Assembly (NCBI RefSeq): GCF_963678975.1
Contig: NC_089275.1
Location: 25,667,977-25,731,976, forward strand
Origin: Dysidea avara
Lineage: Eukaryota > Porifera > Demospongiae > Dictyoceratida > Dysideidae
Reading direction: 5' to 3'
DNA length: 64,000 nt
This document shows, one piece after another, positions 1 through 12,500 of the stretch (positions within the stretch are counted from its first letter, which is position 1; every line of letters begins with the position of its first letter). The notes below the pieces were generated by a model. The model was not told the DNA's origin, did no database searches, and saw nothing but the letters and a program-made list of their open reading frames with translations. A program made the translations under genes and the position numbers.

Positions 1-936
1 AATGTAACTTCCAGGTTTGTTCCAGTAAAGTCAGGTGTCCCACAAGGCACTGTACTTGGGCCATTAATGTTCCTACTTTACATCAATGACATATCTACAA
101 ATATCAACTCCTCGATTCGTCTCTTTGCCGATGACTGTATTATTTACAGAATTGTTGATTCAGAAGAAGACAATAGTATCCTACAACAAGATCTAAATAA
201 AGTCTTCCACTGGGCTAAAACTTGGCAAATGAAACTAAATGTTGAAAAGTGTGTTTTTCTACGTTGTTCAAGAAGCAAAACTCCCATGCTCACCACCTAC
301 AGCATTGACAATAAAGCTCTGGAACTGAAGAGTCAGCATCCATATCTAGGGGTCATATTCCACCAATCAATGTCTTGGTCCCACCACATCGATCATCTTT
401 GCGGCAAAGCAACTAAAAGTCTCAACTTTCTTAAACGTAATATAAGTAAATGCTCCAAAGAAGTTAAGATAACAGCCTATTTAACATCAATACGTCCTCT
501 GCTGGAATATGCTAGTTGTGTCTGGGACCCTCACCAGCTATACTTAATTAATACTTTAGAGAAGGTACAACGTCGTGCTGCAAGATGGGTAGCATCGGAT
601 TACAATCCAATGAGTAGTGTCACTTACCTGTTGGATCAACTGCATTGGAAGAGCCTACAGAGCAGAAGATGTATTGATCGTTTGAACTTACTATATAGAG
701 TATTACATCACGCTTTGCCATCTATCCAGCTCCCTGAGTATTTCAAGCCTACTTCATATCCAACTAGATTGCATCACCAATACAGATATATAATTCCTCC
801 AACTAGAACACTTGCTTACCAACAGAGTTACTTTCCAGGAACTATCAAGCAATGGAATAACCTCCCTAATCACATCATCGATACAGAGTCACTAGAACAG
901 TTTAATAATTGTATTTTTGGACTAGATTTGTTGTAA
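1..936 (+). CDS. LINE reverse transcriptase, C-terminal half (partial)
   Basis: Partial coding region of the LINE. The 5' part lies outside the window, so no start is called; the frame is open from base 1. Visible RT landmarks are the SGVPQGTVLGPL stretch at about 31-66, then FADD (the catalytic YxDD-type box) about 20 residues after the methionine at 67. The thumb/C-terminal region follows, with YLGV, a W..H pattern, RPLLEYASCVWDP, and the RRAARWV segment typical of CR1/Jockey-like ORF2. The product would copy LINE RNA at a nicked target. The reading frame has no internal stop to 936. The endonuclease half is not in view. Confidence 0.85.
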   Translation, partial: NVTSRFVPVKSGVPQGTVLGPLMFLLYINDISTNINSSIRLFADDCIIYRIVDSEEDNSILQQDLNKVFHWAKTWQMKLNVEKCVFLRCSRSKTPMLTTYSIDNKALELKSQHPYLGVIFHQSMSWSHHIDHLCGKATKSLNFLKRNISKCSKEVKITAYLTSIRPLLEYASCVWDPHQLYLINTLEKVQRRAARWVASDYNPMSSVTYLLDQLHWKSLQSRRCIDRLNLLYRVLHHALPSIQLPEYFKPTSYPTRLHHQYRYIIPPTRTLAYQQSYFPGTIKQWNNLPNHIIDTESLEQFNNCIFGLDLL

Positions 937-1034
937 TTAACCCCCTTTTTGTTTTGAGGGTCCCCCCCCCTCCTGGATGTAACCAGCACTGAGTGCTGTC
1001 TTTCCAGTATCTAATCATAATCATAATCATAATC
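1..1034 (+). mobile_element. CR1/Jockey-like LINE, 3' part
   Basis: This is the 3' end of a non-LTR retrotransposon that begins before the window. The reverse-transcriptase frame is open from base 1. After the stop at 934-936 comes a short 3' UTR with a C-run, then a tail of repeated TAATCA units at about 1009-1034. A short tandem-repeat tail rather than poly-A is usual for CR1/L2-type LINEs. The intact frame suggests a fairly young copy. The clade call rests on general RT layout and the tail and is less certain than the LINE call. Confidence 0.85.
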
Positions 1035-1125
1035 ATGGGACGGTTTGCATGACAGTGGGTGGCAGACACGTCACAACTACAGATAACTCAGGAGTTCACA
1101 AGTGAAGCAAGATCACGTGACACAG

Positions 1126-1243
1126 TGACTTAAAATTCTCCCGTAAAGATGACGGAGATGGTTACTTAAAGTTTCCCCGTAATGAAGACGGAACAAAGTT
1201 ACTCTGTAAGTATGATGGTGCTGGTTACTTAAAATTTTCCCGT
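1126..1243 (+). repeat. short degenerate direct repeats, about 40-bp unit
   Basis: Three to four imperfect units of the form TACTTAAA-TTTCCCGTAA-GATGACGGA follow each other here, separated by similar spacers. They sit between the LINE tail and the next DNA element. No function is suggested by the sequence. Confidence 0.45.
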
Positions 1244-2231
1244 AAGGCCATACCTACTGGATCTTATGTTGCGCGGGCAAAACCTAAGAAAATTTGGGTA
1301 GGTAGGTCGATTTGATAAGGCCAATGAAACTTGATTAGCAGTTTCGCGTCATCGCCCGCATGCTTTTCATACACCGGCATGGAATTTCATTATTGATATT
1401 TCAGATCGAAATACTCCAATGGACGGTCACTTTTACTCTAATAGAGCAATCAGCTATACTCTAATGGAAAAATCACTTGTTACATGGACTAGCAACGTAC
1501 TTTAGCTATTTAATGCAAGAGTAATCAATGTAGCTAGATCTCACTGTTTTCAGTTTTGGCACTAAATCTTCATGTTTGGGATGTGTGTTGTGCTTTTGGA
1601 AAATAATGAATAATGAATAATAACCTCCCGCCCGCATCAAATTTTCAAAAATCTGAGCGAGAAACTGGTAATCAAGTTTCATTGGCCTAATGATAATACA
1701 GCGGTTCTAAGAGACCTTGCGCGACAACAAAAACAAGCGAAATCACGTGCATAGGATTTCGACCAATCAAATCAATTTATTTTTGAACTTCAAACTATAA
1801 TTACCACACGTGACTTCCGCTTTAAATTTGTCGATGCGCAAGAACTATTAGAAACTGTGTAATAATTAGTACATAATAGAAAATTAAAGTATTATGAACC
1901 ATACAAAAAGAGCAACAACTACAAAAAACGTTAATGAAACATATGGGGTGTTCTGCAGCACCATAATGTATTGCTGTACAATGAATCAAACCTCTTGAAT
2001 ATAAGAACTATTTCGTTTGGAGTATCTTCACCATTAAAGCTCAACCTTTTGAAGAGTTTAATCCCTAGAGGAGCCTGGTTATCCCAATAGCTGATTTTCA
2101 CTAGCACATACGAGATTGACCATCTTGGCACACGTGATCCTATATCACATGATTATCATTATCATTTCAGGTCATGAAAAAAGACAGTCGGTCGGGCCCG
2201 TGCAACATAAAATCCAATAGGTATGGCCTAA
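1243..2231. mobile_element. non-autonomous DNA transposon with about 35-bp terminal inverted repeats
   Basis: The left end (TAAGGCCATACCTACTGGAT, continuing into TTGCGCGGGC) is matched in reverse complement at the right end (GCCCGTGCAACATAAAATCC, then ATAGGTATGGCCTAA). The element is about 990 bp, has no credible transposase frame, and carries a second inverted-repeat element nested at 1318-1688. The outer element must be older than the nested one. No target duplication could be fixed with certainty, so the family is unassigned. Confidence 0.6.
1318..1688. mobile_element. nested MITE with AGGCCAATGAAACTTGATTA ends
   Basis: The left terminus AGGCCAATGAAACTTGATTA recurs inverted at 1662-1688. 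The interior contains two copies of the TACTCTAATAGAGCA-type motif (1434-1466) that recurs throughout the window, and GC-rich GCCCGCATG / CCCGCCCGCATC patches near the two ends. About 370 bp and non-coding. It shares the GCATGCGGGCG patch with the element at 5349-5722, suggesting a related family. Confidence 0.6.
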
Positions 2232-2528
2232 AGGCTATGGTAATTTTTGCGTTTTAAGTAAATTTCTGCAAGACCGATGTACTCCTTATAGCTACGTTGT
2301 GTCAGAATTCTCCAAGTAATCTAAAACTTGGCTATAGCCCAGAACTACATTCAAATCGCTAAAAAGCAGTTTAATTTAATTTTTAATACTGTGCAGGCTT
2401 CCGGGGGGAGCATGTATGCACAAAGACGATAATTACAATCTGGGCGCGAAATGATTTGATCTTCCACTTCACAATCCATTTGAAAAACCGCTCAAGAGTG
2501 TCTTAATGTGAGATCTGGGTTTATATAG

Positions 2529-2594
2529 CTAGCTGAGGACGTCAATCTCTCTAACCTTATACGGTAGTTCAAAGGTTACCCGAGAAAGCTACTT
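2529..2594 (+). repeat. left copy of a direct repeat flanking the 2599-5160 element
   Basis: The segment beginning GCTGAGGACGTCAATCTCTC, running through ACCTTAT, GGTAGTT and AAAGCTACTT, recurs with a few changes at 5188-5256 on the far side of the palindromic element. The repeat is much longer than a transposon target duplication, so it looks like an older local duplication that the element entered. Confidence 0.55.
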
Positions 2595-2598
2595 GATT

Positions 2599-5160
2599 CA
2601 GTGGCGGATCTAGGAATTTATAAAGGGGGTTTCCAGTTTAGAAGGTGGAAATATATATTGACATGAGATACGCAAAAGTTTGCACTACATTAGGGTCCGC
2701 AACGTGAAATTTCGACCTCCGAAAATCAACTACAAAACCACCCACAAATGCTAGGCTAGGTACCACTTAGAAAATGCCAGATTGGAGTTATTTTTCATTA
2801 ACATCTTGTCGTGCAAATCGGCGAATATGCTTACAAATTACGAGATTTTTTGCTATATGTTCAAGGAAATGTCTTTTAAAGCTACAATACGCACTCTCAA
2901 CCTTTCTTATTAACTGTACTCTAAACTAAAACCATCAGTGGCCGCATTGTCTGGAGCAATTTCCAGCCGCAGCATCGCGAAAATGAAATTTCGGACTCGA
3001 AAAAAGTTTCGATGCCACTGGAACACACAGTAGCGATGCCAAAGTAACTCTCCCAGGTAAAACTGGTCTGGCATGGGTCCAACTACTACCACACCAAATA
3101 TCATCGAATTCCAAAATTGTTTGCCATCTGGCTGAGCTCAACGGCAGTCAAAAATTCGTCAAAAATTCCGATTTTATTCACTGACGGGAACTTTTACTAG
3201 CCAGATGTGCTAGTTTACTTCTCAAAAGCTTGCTATACTCATAGCCAGTAGCTTTCATTCATAGGGTTGGTCTGGCAGCTCTTCTAGCGGCCTAAAATTC
3301 CGCCAAATGCCGATATCCACAATTTTTTCCGATATCGACCACTTTACAACCCGTTAAAGAAATCTTGCACAGCAAACGTGATGCTTTGTCTCTCTAAAGT
3401 CATGCTGCATCCTTGTTTAGTTATATTCGTCCATAGGGTGGCACTGGCAGCTCTCTTATTGAGGCCAAAATCCATCGAAATGCCCATCTCACCATTTGTC
3501 ATCAGCTTTCGGAAGTTTTACAAGTCAAACATGCTGGTTTACCTCTCTACATCCTTGCTGGACCATTCGATATCACCTTCGTCTGTGTAGGCAGCTTTCT
3601 TCAGTCCCTTGAAAACGTCAGAGCACGCCAATTGAGCACAACCATCAATACCAGTTAATGCTTATTTTGTTTCATTGGTTCCAAGCAAGAATGACAGGAA
3701 AACCAGCAGAAATATAATAGAGCGCAAATAGAGTTAGTCTAACTCTAAATATTGTACTCTAAAAAACTCTACATGTTTATACAAATGATTACCGAAATGC
3801 AAATGCCGATTATCAAAAACCACAATTGAATTTCCATTCGTGTAGAGTTCCGAAGGTGGATATTTAGAACTAGACTAACTCCAGTTGGGTTATGTAATAT
3901 TTCTGCTAGATTTTCGTGGAATCAATGAAACAAAATAAGCAATAAGTGATGTTGATGGTTGCGCCCAATTGGCGTGCTCTGACATTTTCAAGGGACTGAA
4001 GAAAGGTGTCTACACATACGAAGGTGATTGAAACGTCCAGTAAAGATGTAGAGAGGAAAACAAGCATGTTTGACTAATGTAAAACGTCCTAAAACTGATG
4101 ACAAATGGTGAGATGGGAATTTCGATGGATTTAGGCCTCGATAAGAGAGCCGCCATTACCACTCTATGGACGAATATAACTAAACAAGGATGCAGCATGA
4201 CTTTATAGAGGCAAAGCATCACGTTTGCTGTACAAGATTTCTTTAACGGGTTGTAAATTAATCGATATCGGAAAAATTCGTGGATATCGGCATTTGGCGA
4301 ATTTTGAGGTCGCTAGAAGAGCTGCCAGACCAATCCTATGAATGAAAGCTACTGGCTATGGGTCTTGCAAGCTTTTGAGAAGTAAACTAGTACATCTGGA
4401 TAGTAAAAGTTCCCGTCAGTGAATAAAATCGGAATTTTTGACGAATTTTTGACAGCCGTCGAGCTCAGCCAGATGGCAAACAATTTTGGAATTCGATGAT
4501 ATTTGGTGTGGTAGTAGTTGGACCCATGCCAGACCAGTTTTACCTGGGAGGGTTACTTTGGCATCGCTACTGTGTGCTCCAGTGGCATCAAAACTTTTTT
4601 CGAGTCCGAAATTTCATTTTCGCAATGCTGCGGCTGGAAATTGCTCCAGACAATGCGGCCACTGATGATTTTAGTTTAGAGTACAGTTAATAAGAAAGGT
4701 TGAGAGTGCGTATTGTAGCTTGAAAATACATTTTCTTAAAGATATAGCAAAAAATCTCGTAATTTGTAAGCACATTCGCTGATTTGCACGACAAGACGTT
4801 AATGAAAAATAACGCCAATCTGGCATTTTCTAAGTAGTACCAAGCCTAGCATTTGTGGGTGGTTTGGTAGTTGATTCTCGGAGGTCGAAATTTCACGTTG
4901 CGGACCCTAACTACATCGTCTGGTTTGGTAAGGTGAGACCAAAAAAAAAAAAAAAAAAAAAAAGGTCACAGCCTAGTAATGGTACATAAAATATATTAAA
5001 TAACTTCCTACACACTACTTTAGTAGCTACTGTGACTGCTCTATTAGAGTATCTCGATCGAGACGCACGCCGCGATAATTAAAACATTTAATTGTTACGC
5101 AATCATTTTTCAAAGGGGGTTTCCGTGGAAACCTTTGAAACCCCCCTAAATCCGCCACTG
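2599..5160. mobile_element. 2.56-kb DNA element consisting mostly of a giant palindrome
   Basis: Ends are CAGTGGCGGATCTAGG on the left and, inverted, CTAAATCCGCCACTG on the right, with TGATT on both outer sides (2594-2598 and 5161-5165), a possible 5-bp target duplication. Inside, an arm at about 2685-3750 is matched in reverse complement by about 3860-4913, separated by a spacer of about 110 bp. Each arm holds degenerate direct repeats of roughly 170 bp (for example TAGGGTTGGTCTGGCAGCTC against TAGGGTGGCACTGGCAGCTC). Short mirrored reading frames in the arms (such as 3378-3590 plus and 4010-4222 minus) follow from the palindrome and resemble no protein I know. The right end carries the poly-A module (4933-4969) and the GACTGCTCTATTAGAGTA motif (5036-5053). 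This looks like a composite foldback element; superfamily uncertain (hAT-like termini). Confidence 0.7.
4933..4969 (+). repeat. poly-A tract framed by GTGAGACC / GGTCAC
   Basis: Twenty-three A residues lie between GTGAGACC and GGTCAC, which are near inverse complements, so the tract could fold as a short stem with an A loop. The same arrangement recurs at 13030-13061 and, shortened, at 25796-25820 and 29484-29500, always followed 70-105 bp later by GACTGCTCTATTAGAGTA. Confidence 0.7.
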
Positions 5161-5187
5161 TGATTTTTTCTTAGCTAAGCCATGCAC

Positions 5188-5256
5188 TAGCTAAGGACGT
5201 CAAAATCTCTCAAACCTTATGTGGTAGTTTAAATATTAAATTACCTCAAAGCTACT
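5188..5256 (+). repeat. right copy of the direct repeat flanking 2599-5160
   Basis: This segment (GCTAAGGACGTCAAAATCTC, then ACCTTAT, GGTAGTTTAAA, AAAGCTACTT) matches 2529-2594 in the same orientation. See the left copy for interpretation. Confidence 0.55.
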
Positions 5257-5348
5257 TTATATTTTTTGCTTAGCCATACATAAATTATATCTAATTCAAG
5301 ATTCAATCTCTTCAGAGAAAATCGCTTACTTTAACAGTGGTCCCTATA

Positions 5349-5722
5349 AGGCCACTCCAAATAAATTCTCTGTTTCCCGTCCTGGACTCAGGCATATTTG
5401 CATGCGGGCGAGCGGTCCATTTCCATTATTCATTATAAATATTTGCAGCTTTCAAACTATTGGAAAAACCATAAAAAGCGGCATAAAAGCATGCTTAAGC
5501 TTGTTCTTTCCTTTTTAAGTTGCAAAATAGCACAAACGTGAAGTCTGTGCAGACGTGATAGCTCTGCTGACACGTGAGCTGACACTGTTTCAAGTGAGTC
5601 TGTCAGTATACAAAAATAACCGGAAAATAATGGAAGAATACGGAATAATGGAATAATTTAGAGCTGAGAGTAACCAGATGCAGGAAGTGGACGGGAAACA
5701 GAGAATTTATTTGAAGTTGCCT
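5349..5722. mobile_element. MITE with AAATAAATTCTCTGTTTCCC ends
   Basis: The left terminus, AGGCCACTCC followed by AAATAAATTCTCTGTTTCCCG, is mirrored at the right by CGGGAAACAGAGAATTTATT and GAAGTTGCCT. The element is about 374 bp and non-coding. Internal GCATGCGGGCG and CATTATTCATTATAAA patches are shared with the nested MITE at 1318-1688. No unambiguous target duplication is visible. Confidence 0.6.
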
Positions 5723-5989
5723 AACCCTTGGCTGTCCCCGTACCGGTTTTACTCTTGTTGGCCGTTCCGGTTTTACCCTTATTTTCCCCGTCCCCGTTTT
5801 ACCCCTATTGTCCCCGTTTTACCCCACCCCCTATTGATATGCATAAAATACTGACATAATAATTAGTCATGTAATGGGGAAAGCCCTTGTACCAAGTCAA
5901 CTGCAGCTAATGGGTTCTCAAGAGCAAATTTTGCCAGACCATGAACACCTTGGTACGCACAGGGTCTATACAACTCGTACAATAATCGA

Positions 5990-6270
5990 TTAGTGGGCTT
6001 GGCTCCACGTAAGGACACAGTCTTGTGCTACAGACTGCGCTTACTAATAAATGGGCGTGGCTGAGCGTATCTTTGTAACGTGATAAGTGGGCGTGGCTCA
6101 CGAAAGAGCTACGCGACTAGCGTTCATAAGTTTCCACGTCGTCAAGCGGACGATTTCGTTTCTCACGTGATCCAATCTGGGCCAGACCCGGGTAATTTGT
6201 AAACCGGGTTGGACCGGAGAAAATGTGACCCGGATGACCCGACCCAGTTTCAACGCTGGCTTAGATTGCA
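5990..6270 (+). repeat. GTGGGCGTGGCT-type dispersed repeat
   Basis: Three spaced copies of a GGGCNTGGCT word (about 5997, 6054 and 6087) are followed by a segment rich in ACCCGGGT / GGACCGG / GACCCGACCCAGTTTCAACG. A diverged relative with the same order of words lies at about 40445-41035, ending in GACCTGGTTTCAACAC. This suggests an interspersed repeat family, possibly SINE-like, but I cannot define its ends or promoter boxes. Confidence 0.35.
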
Positions 6271-6534
6271 TGATAGTTCAGACGGTATGGAGTACTTGTT
6301 TATATTCAGCAATAGTTTCTTTTTCCTGTTTGTAGACTGGTCATCTCCAGTTTAAAGTTATCACGTGATGCGGATGGTCTACTATAAGCGCTCCGTGCTT
6401 TCAATCAAATTCCCTGCTAGTCTGGTATTAAGACACTACTGCATGTATGTGATAAGAAGACAATCTAGCTAGCTAGCGGTCGCAGTTAGTAAGGTTATTA
6501 TCTTGGTGTAGGTAGAGTATATACGTAGGTAGTG

Positions 6535-9500
6535 ATGCACAACACTTTAAAAATGTCTATTGATGTCCATATGAAGATGGGCATGTGTATGTGTGTTGCA
6601 CGGAGTGGAATGACTTGCCCGCCCAGTGCCCGGGCATGGCAAAAAGTCTGGCTACGCCACTGCTACCCATTGCCTGAATTGACCAGTATTAATTTTTTGA
6701 AGTCAGATAGTATAGACCTTGACAAAGTTAGAGTTCAACAAAGTGATTTGCTGAAGCTACTGCTAATGGATATTGCTCAATTTGGTCTCAATTATGCTTA
6801 CAAGAAAATGCTCAAGCCAGATGATGATCACAAGAGGGACAAATTCACATCAACTAAAAATCCAAAAAAAGTCATCATTGTTGGGGCTGGAATGGCAGGC
6901 CTGTCAGCTGGTTATGAATTATCCAAAGTTGGCCATAATGTTGAGATCTTAGAAACACAAACTAGATTGGGTGGACGAGTAAAAACATTTAGAGAAAAAG
7001 AGGGCTTTGCAAAGCATTGCTATGCTGATGGTATGTAGCTATATGTACATATGTTTGTTTTAATGTTCTGATATCACAATAACTTGTATGAATAGGTGGA
7101 GCAATGCGGCTACCTGATAAAGTAACAAGTAAAGGAAAGATTCACTTTCTTACTGACTACTATGTCACAACTGAATTTGGCTTGAAAACACTGCCCTTCA
7201 ACAATGCAGATGACCATGCCTGGTTAAAGTTCTATAGTGACAAGAAAATTCAGATATCAGGTATGTAAATCAGCTAACTGTTAGAATGTGGCTATCGATT
7301 ACCAGGTACTATAGGTGTTAATTTGCTGACTAGCTTATGTGAACTCTGCATGCTATTCAGACAGTAATAATATTATATGTGCAGTCACATACTACCTCAG
7401 AAGAGCTATAACAAGTTCAGGTCAAGGATAACTTTACTTTCCTGATTGGTGATCTTATAAAGTTGCAACTATAATTCACCAAAATACTTGGAAATCCATT
7501 TAAGAAGCTGTACAACTCAAAGGAACCATAAAATAGCAGTTATATTATGGGGTTAGTGCATAAGCCAACCAATTTCTTTATTACACTTTACAACAATTGC
7601 ATGCAAGTCATAATGGCATCATCATGTAATTGACACCTAGAGCATCAACACAACCTTCTACATGGTACACAGAGTGTGCTTTGAAGGTGTTATGCAGTTA
7701 TATGTAACCCATGTGGCAGATGTCAGTAGGACTTCAACCACAAATTTGTTTGGCTGCTTGTATTTTTTAAGTAAGTGGCATCTTCTCATGCACTTAAGGG
7801 GTTTGTTCTCATATAATTTTTATTCACCAAACAGAAGTTAAGAAATAACAGGGTGCTTACTTTGTAAAGCAAGTTTATAATAGAATAGTATAAACACTTG
7901 TCATTTTGGTATTCAGCTTTGTTTACATAGGAGCTTATGAGCTGCCGAAGGCGGTAAAGGAGCATGAAACTTACGATGCCTGTCGGGTGCCATCGGAATC
8001 CAAATTCATTAGTGATTAGTTTCCATATAAGGAAAGTAAAATCTCATTAGTCGACGCCATATACTAATTGTGCGCGACACTCGTAGCAATTTATTCAAAA
8101 ATACGTGATGTAATTTGGATTGTGATGGAACCAAGTTTCATGCTCCTTCGCCGTGAAGGCGGCTCAAGCTCCTGGTAGAATCAATCCCAAAAGTGTCTTT
8201 AGAGCAGCCAAAAAACTTCTGATAGATAGATACAGAATTTCAAAAACAATTTATTTAACAGAAGCTTCTATACTGATTGACTATAGCTACCTGCCTGCCT
8301 GATGCCTTCAGACATACATAACTCAATTATGACTAAGGCTACAGACTTGATTTTTCACTGTCAGACATTGCTTCAGCTCAACAGATGCCTTTTGGCATAC
8401 TGAAGCATGCAAAATGTACACATCATGGACTTACTTTTGTCCTCCGATTTCTTCTTGCTGACAACACAAGGTGTTGATATGTGGTAGCTAGCTAGCAAGC
8501 ATAAGATGGCTACTCTACATTTGTAACAGAAAGTTTTCTGTAGTGTAACAGAAAGTTTACTGTAGTGACTGGATTGATTGCAGAGATGCTTTTTGTAATG
8601 GTTTGTTTGTTTGTTTATAATGCTGTATAATGGGCTGATAATGCAGCATATTGGCTACTTCTCTTCTTCAGTAATTAATAGTTGGGGTGTTCATTCAGAC
8701 GAAAACATTAAGTATGATGTCATTCTTTCTTTTGATATGGTATATGCTGGTTTACCAGTTATAATTTTGAAGTAAACAAGCAAGTAGTTAAAAGGGAAAT
8801 CTAGGAATTTTAAGTTTTATTAGGAATCATAGCCATAAAAAGGGGGAGGTCACCCACACCTGATGGACATTTAATTCCTACTTCAGTCTATATCCATGAC
8901 TAAATTAGGAATTAAATGTTCACTAGTATATCTGCAGACCTCCTTGTTTCACTATACTTTTTATGATTATGCCTAATCAAACTTAAAATTCCTAATTTTC
9001 CTTCTACTTGTGTTTATAATGGGACTCATCCATAATGACCTGTAGGAAGTGGATTGATGCTGCTTGCACTATTCTTCATTTATAGTGCTGTGTAACTGGC
9101 TGAACATACGTAGTTGGAATGAAACAAAGTATAGCCACGTTGCTTTTATAGAATTGATATATAGCTGGGGCGTGCATTCATAATGTCATCATTATGCCAT
9201 TCTTTCATTTGAATCCCTCAAACTGCCATTTCCACTGCTTATGCCCTGAAAAAGTATTTCACTAACCTGGTATACATGTCAGTCATGTTTTTACACCTGT
9301 CAATATCATATGCACAGGTTCACCAATCGAAAAAATTCTGTTCCGAATTAGAGTGTACGGATCATAGAATAATTTAATGCAATTAATTGCCTAGACCTGC
9401 AGCCACAGTAGTGTCCCAACTTCAGTCATGGCTATAATTACACTATTGACAATTAAGCTGTATAACTGAAATACAGTAAAAACCAAGATACATGCATGCA

Positions 9501-12500
9501 GCATGTCACACCAGCATGTTATTGCCAGGAAGAACAGTAATGCAATTTCACGCATATGTAACTCCATGCTGCCTTTACAAAATAAGACTATTTTTCTAAG
9601 CAATTGTTAAACCAGGCATGTGTCTACACGTGGGAGTGCGTCTGGTTTACTTATTTTCCAAAAAATGTGTGTGTGTGAGCAAAACTTTGTGAGCAAAATT
9701 TTAAACACCTACATGAGCTAAATTTGTTTATAGATCATCTGCTTGTATCACTTTCCACTCTGCTGCCTCTATGTAAATTCATTACTACTACAATTGATCA
9801 TGTGCGCTAGCATTTCAATATTTAGACAGACTAGACAATTTTCTGCTAAGGAAATGCTTTTTTCCTGCTTCAGAAAGACATTAAAGTATAAAATAAACTT
9901 TAAGAAGGGTTTTGATAATCTTTGTAGTGCCAGTTTCCTTCAATAATTATACAACCAAGTACTAAAGATAACATGAAATGCGGTTAAAATTATGTCAATA
10001 ATGAAATAAATAAATAATAAATAATGTTTGAGAAAACTACAAGGCCTAAGGCTTCGCACTCACCGGGAATAGAATCCATGTTGTATGAAGAGACAATCAT
10101 ATAATGGGCGGATGTTTTCGTGGAGTGATAGAAACCGTACGACTATTCTATTTAACGCCGATAGCACATGATGCCCACTACAATGCAATCAATCGACCAG
10201 GCGGATTCAAACAGCGATCTAGATGAACAAACTACTGATCATTTGTTTTTGGAATTGTTGCCAGCTGGCACACCGAGTCCACCCACATAAAGGCAAATAA
10301 TTAAGGCGGCCACACCCAACACAACACCACGAACAAAAATTCCTACACTATCATGAACAAAAATTCCTACATCAATAGACAACTATAAGTACTCATTTTT
10401 TCCAAGAACAATACCAGAATGGAATGGACTACCACAAGACATCATCAACCAACAAACTATTGACAACTTCAAACAATTATTATACAATCACTTTTAATTT
10501 TAATGTACATTAGCACTTATGCCCCAGGTGGGCTCTGCTAATTATTAAACAGTATAATAATAATAATAACGAAGGAAGTTCACCATGCCAGCTGCACAAG
10601 ACCAGGAAAAAGATTAATAGCGGTGTGTTTGTTTGTATTATTTTGTACTTACACCTGGCTTGCTAGGCTCTAGTTGGCTTGGCTACCTCTAGTGTTTGTA
10701 AATGTATTGTAAAGAGCATGGTATGTTTTAATGTTTTCTTGTATTGTACATTTTTCCTTAACCTAGCAGTCTCCTGGCTTATGGATGGCTTGGCTGTCTC
10801 CCTTTTTGACTTGCATACAGTATTGTGTATCACCTGCATTGTATCTCCTGTATTGTGTATCTCCTATATTTCATCTTGTACTATATCACGTTATCACTTT
10901 AGGACATATGGCCCAGCTCATATCAAAAAACTCAGATAACAGTTTCTAGTGAAATACCCTGTTTCTTTTATCATTGACGTCTGCTTTTGGAAACTTCAGC
11001 AGCCATGCATGTCTTAATCCAGTACCCTGATTCATCCTCATTAAACATTATAATTTTAGAACTGTTTAATGGATGTATAAGCTTCATTGCTTGCAGGAAT
11101 GAGATTCAATACCATAGATATGAGAGCATGCACTTGCACCTCAACTTGTAAGAATCATGCAGGGGTAGTGACAATGCATTATGTGGTCTTCCATGGTCAG
11201 GTATTCAATACAACGTAATAGTAGCAGGCCCTCACAATTTTAATTGCATATATGTTTACTGTACGTGCATCTTTTCCATCCACACACACTGTGCTGGTCA
11301 TGCAATGTTGTACATGCCCCATTTGTAGATTGCCCCATTGGTGGTTGTACTTGGTTGTATGTGCCCCAGGCCTAGTAATAATAATAATAATAATGAAAAA
11401 TGATCGTCTGCCCACCCGCCTAAAAATTGAGGAAGTAGCTGATGAGAAAATAGGAATCTATGTAGAGAGTTCAGCTAGGTTAAGGGTCACCCTGTAGAAA
11501 GTTCAGCGTTTGTTACACTGTAAAAAATAACTGAATACTTTGGCAAATAATGAATGTCATTGCAAATCGTTCTTAGTGACGGTTACTAAATATTGCGGTG
11601 ACTTATTTTTTACAGTGTACAAGTCACTGTATAGAGAGTTCAGCTATGTTACACAAGTCACCCTGTTGAGGGTTTAGCTAGGTTACAAGCTACTCTGTAG
11701 AGAGTTCAGTTAGGTTAAAGGTCACCCTGTAGCTTTGTTATACAGTTCAGAGTCACCCTGTGGAAAGGTCCTGTAGAGAGTTCAGTTAGGTTACAAGTCA
11801 CCTTGTAGAGAGTTCAGCTACATTACAAGTCACCTTGTAGAGAGTTCAGCTCACTACAGGGGCGGAGAACAGTACTGAAAAGTGGGGGGAGGGGGGGGGG
11901 GGCAATTAAGTCATGTGGAGTGGCTCTAAGCTACAAGGTGTTTTAAAATCATTAACTGTACCTTAGTGTGTGAAGCACACCTGCAGGCAAAGCATGCCAA
12001 TATTAGGGGTCTGGGGGCATGCACCCACAGGAAAATTTTGAAATTTGAATGCTTTGAGACTGTATTTAAGAGTATTTCTAGCAATACATGTACACTCAAA
12101 TAGGATATTCCTATAATATTAAAACAATGACTATCAGTAAAATAACTTACTGTAGGCACTAAATTAAGGCATTTCAGACAGACTCATGCTCTTGATTACG
12201 TATGGATTTAATGTGTTAATGGAAACAGGTTGAATTATTTGCATAGCAGAACCAAATCTTCTGAATGTTCTATTAGAGCAGTTAGGTGATTGCCATATTA
12301 GAGTATATCGATCTCTTGCACTCCCAGCACTGATCCATGCAGTATTCCATTCTTGCGTAACCTTTAGCACAAATTGTAGCAAATCAAGGCAAAGTAAGTT
12401 AGCTACTCAGTGAATACAACAGTTGCTTTATTTTAGCAACTGGGTATTGGAAAAGTGAGGGGGAGGGGGAGCAGTTGTCCCCTCTGTCTTCCCCTCCCTC

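Noticed and set aside
3378-4222. Paired 70-codon frames with similar proteins
   Set aside because: They mirror each other because the DNA is palindromic; no known domain, and codon changes are not biased toward silent ones by eye.
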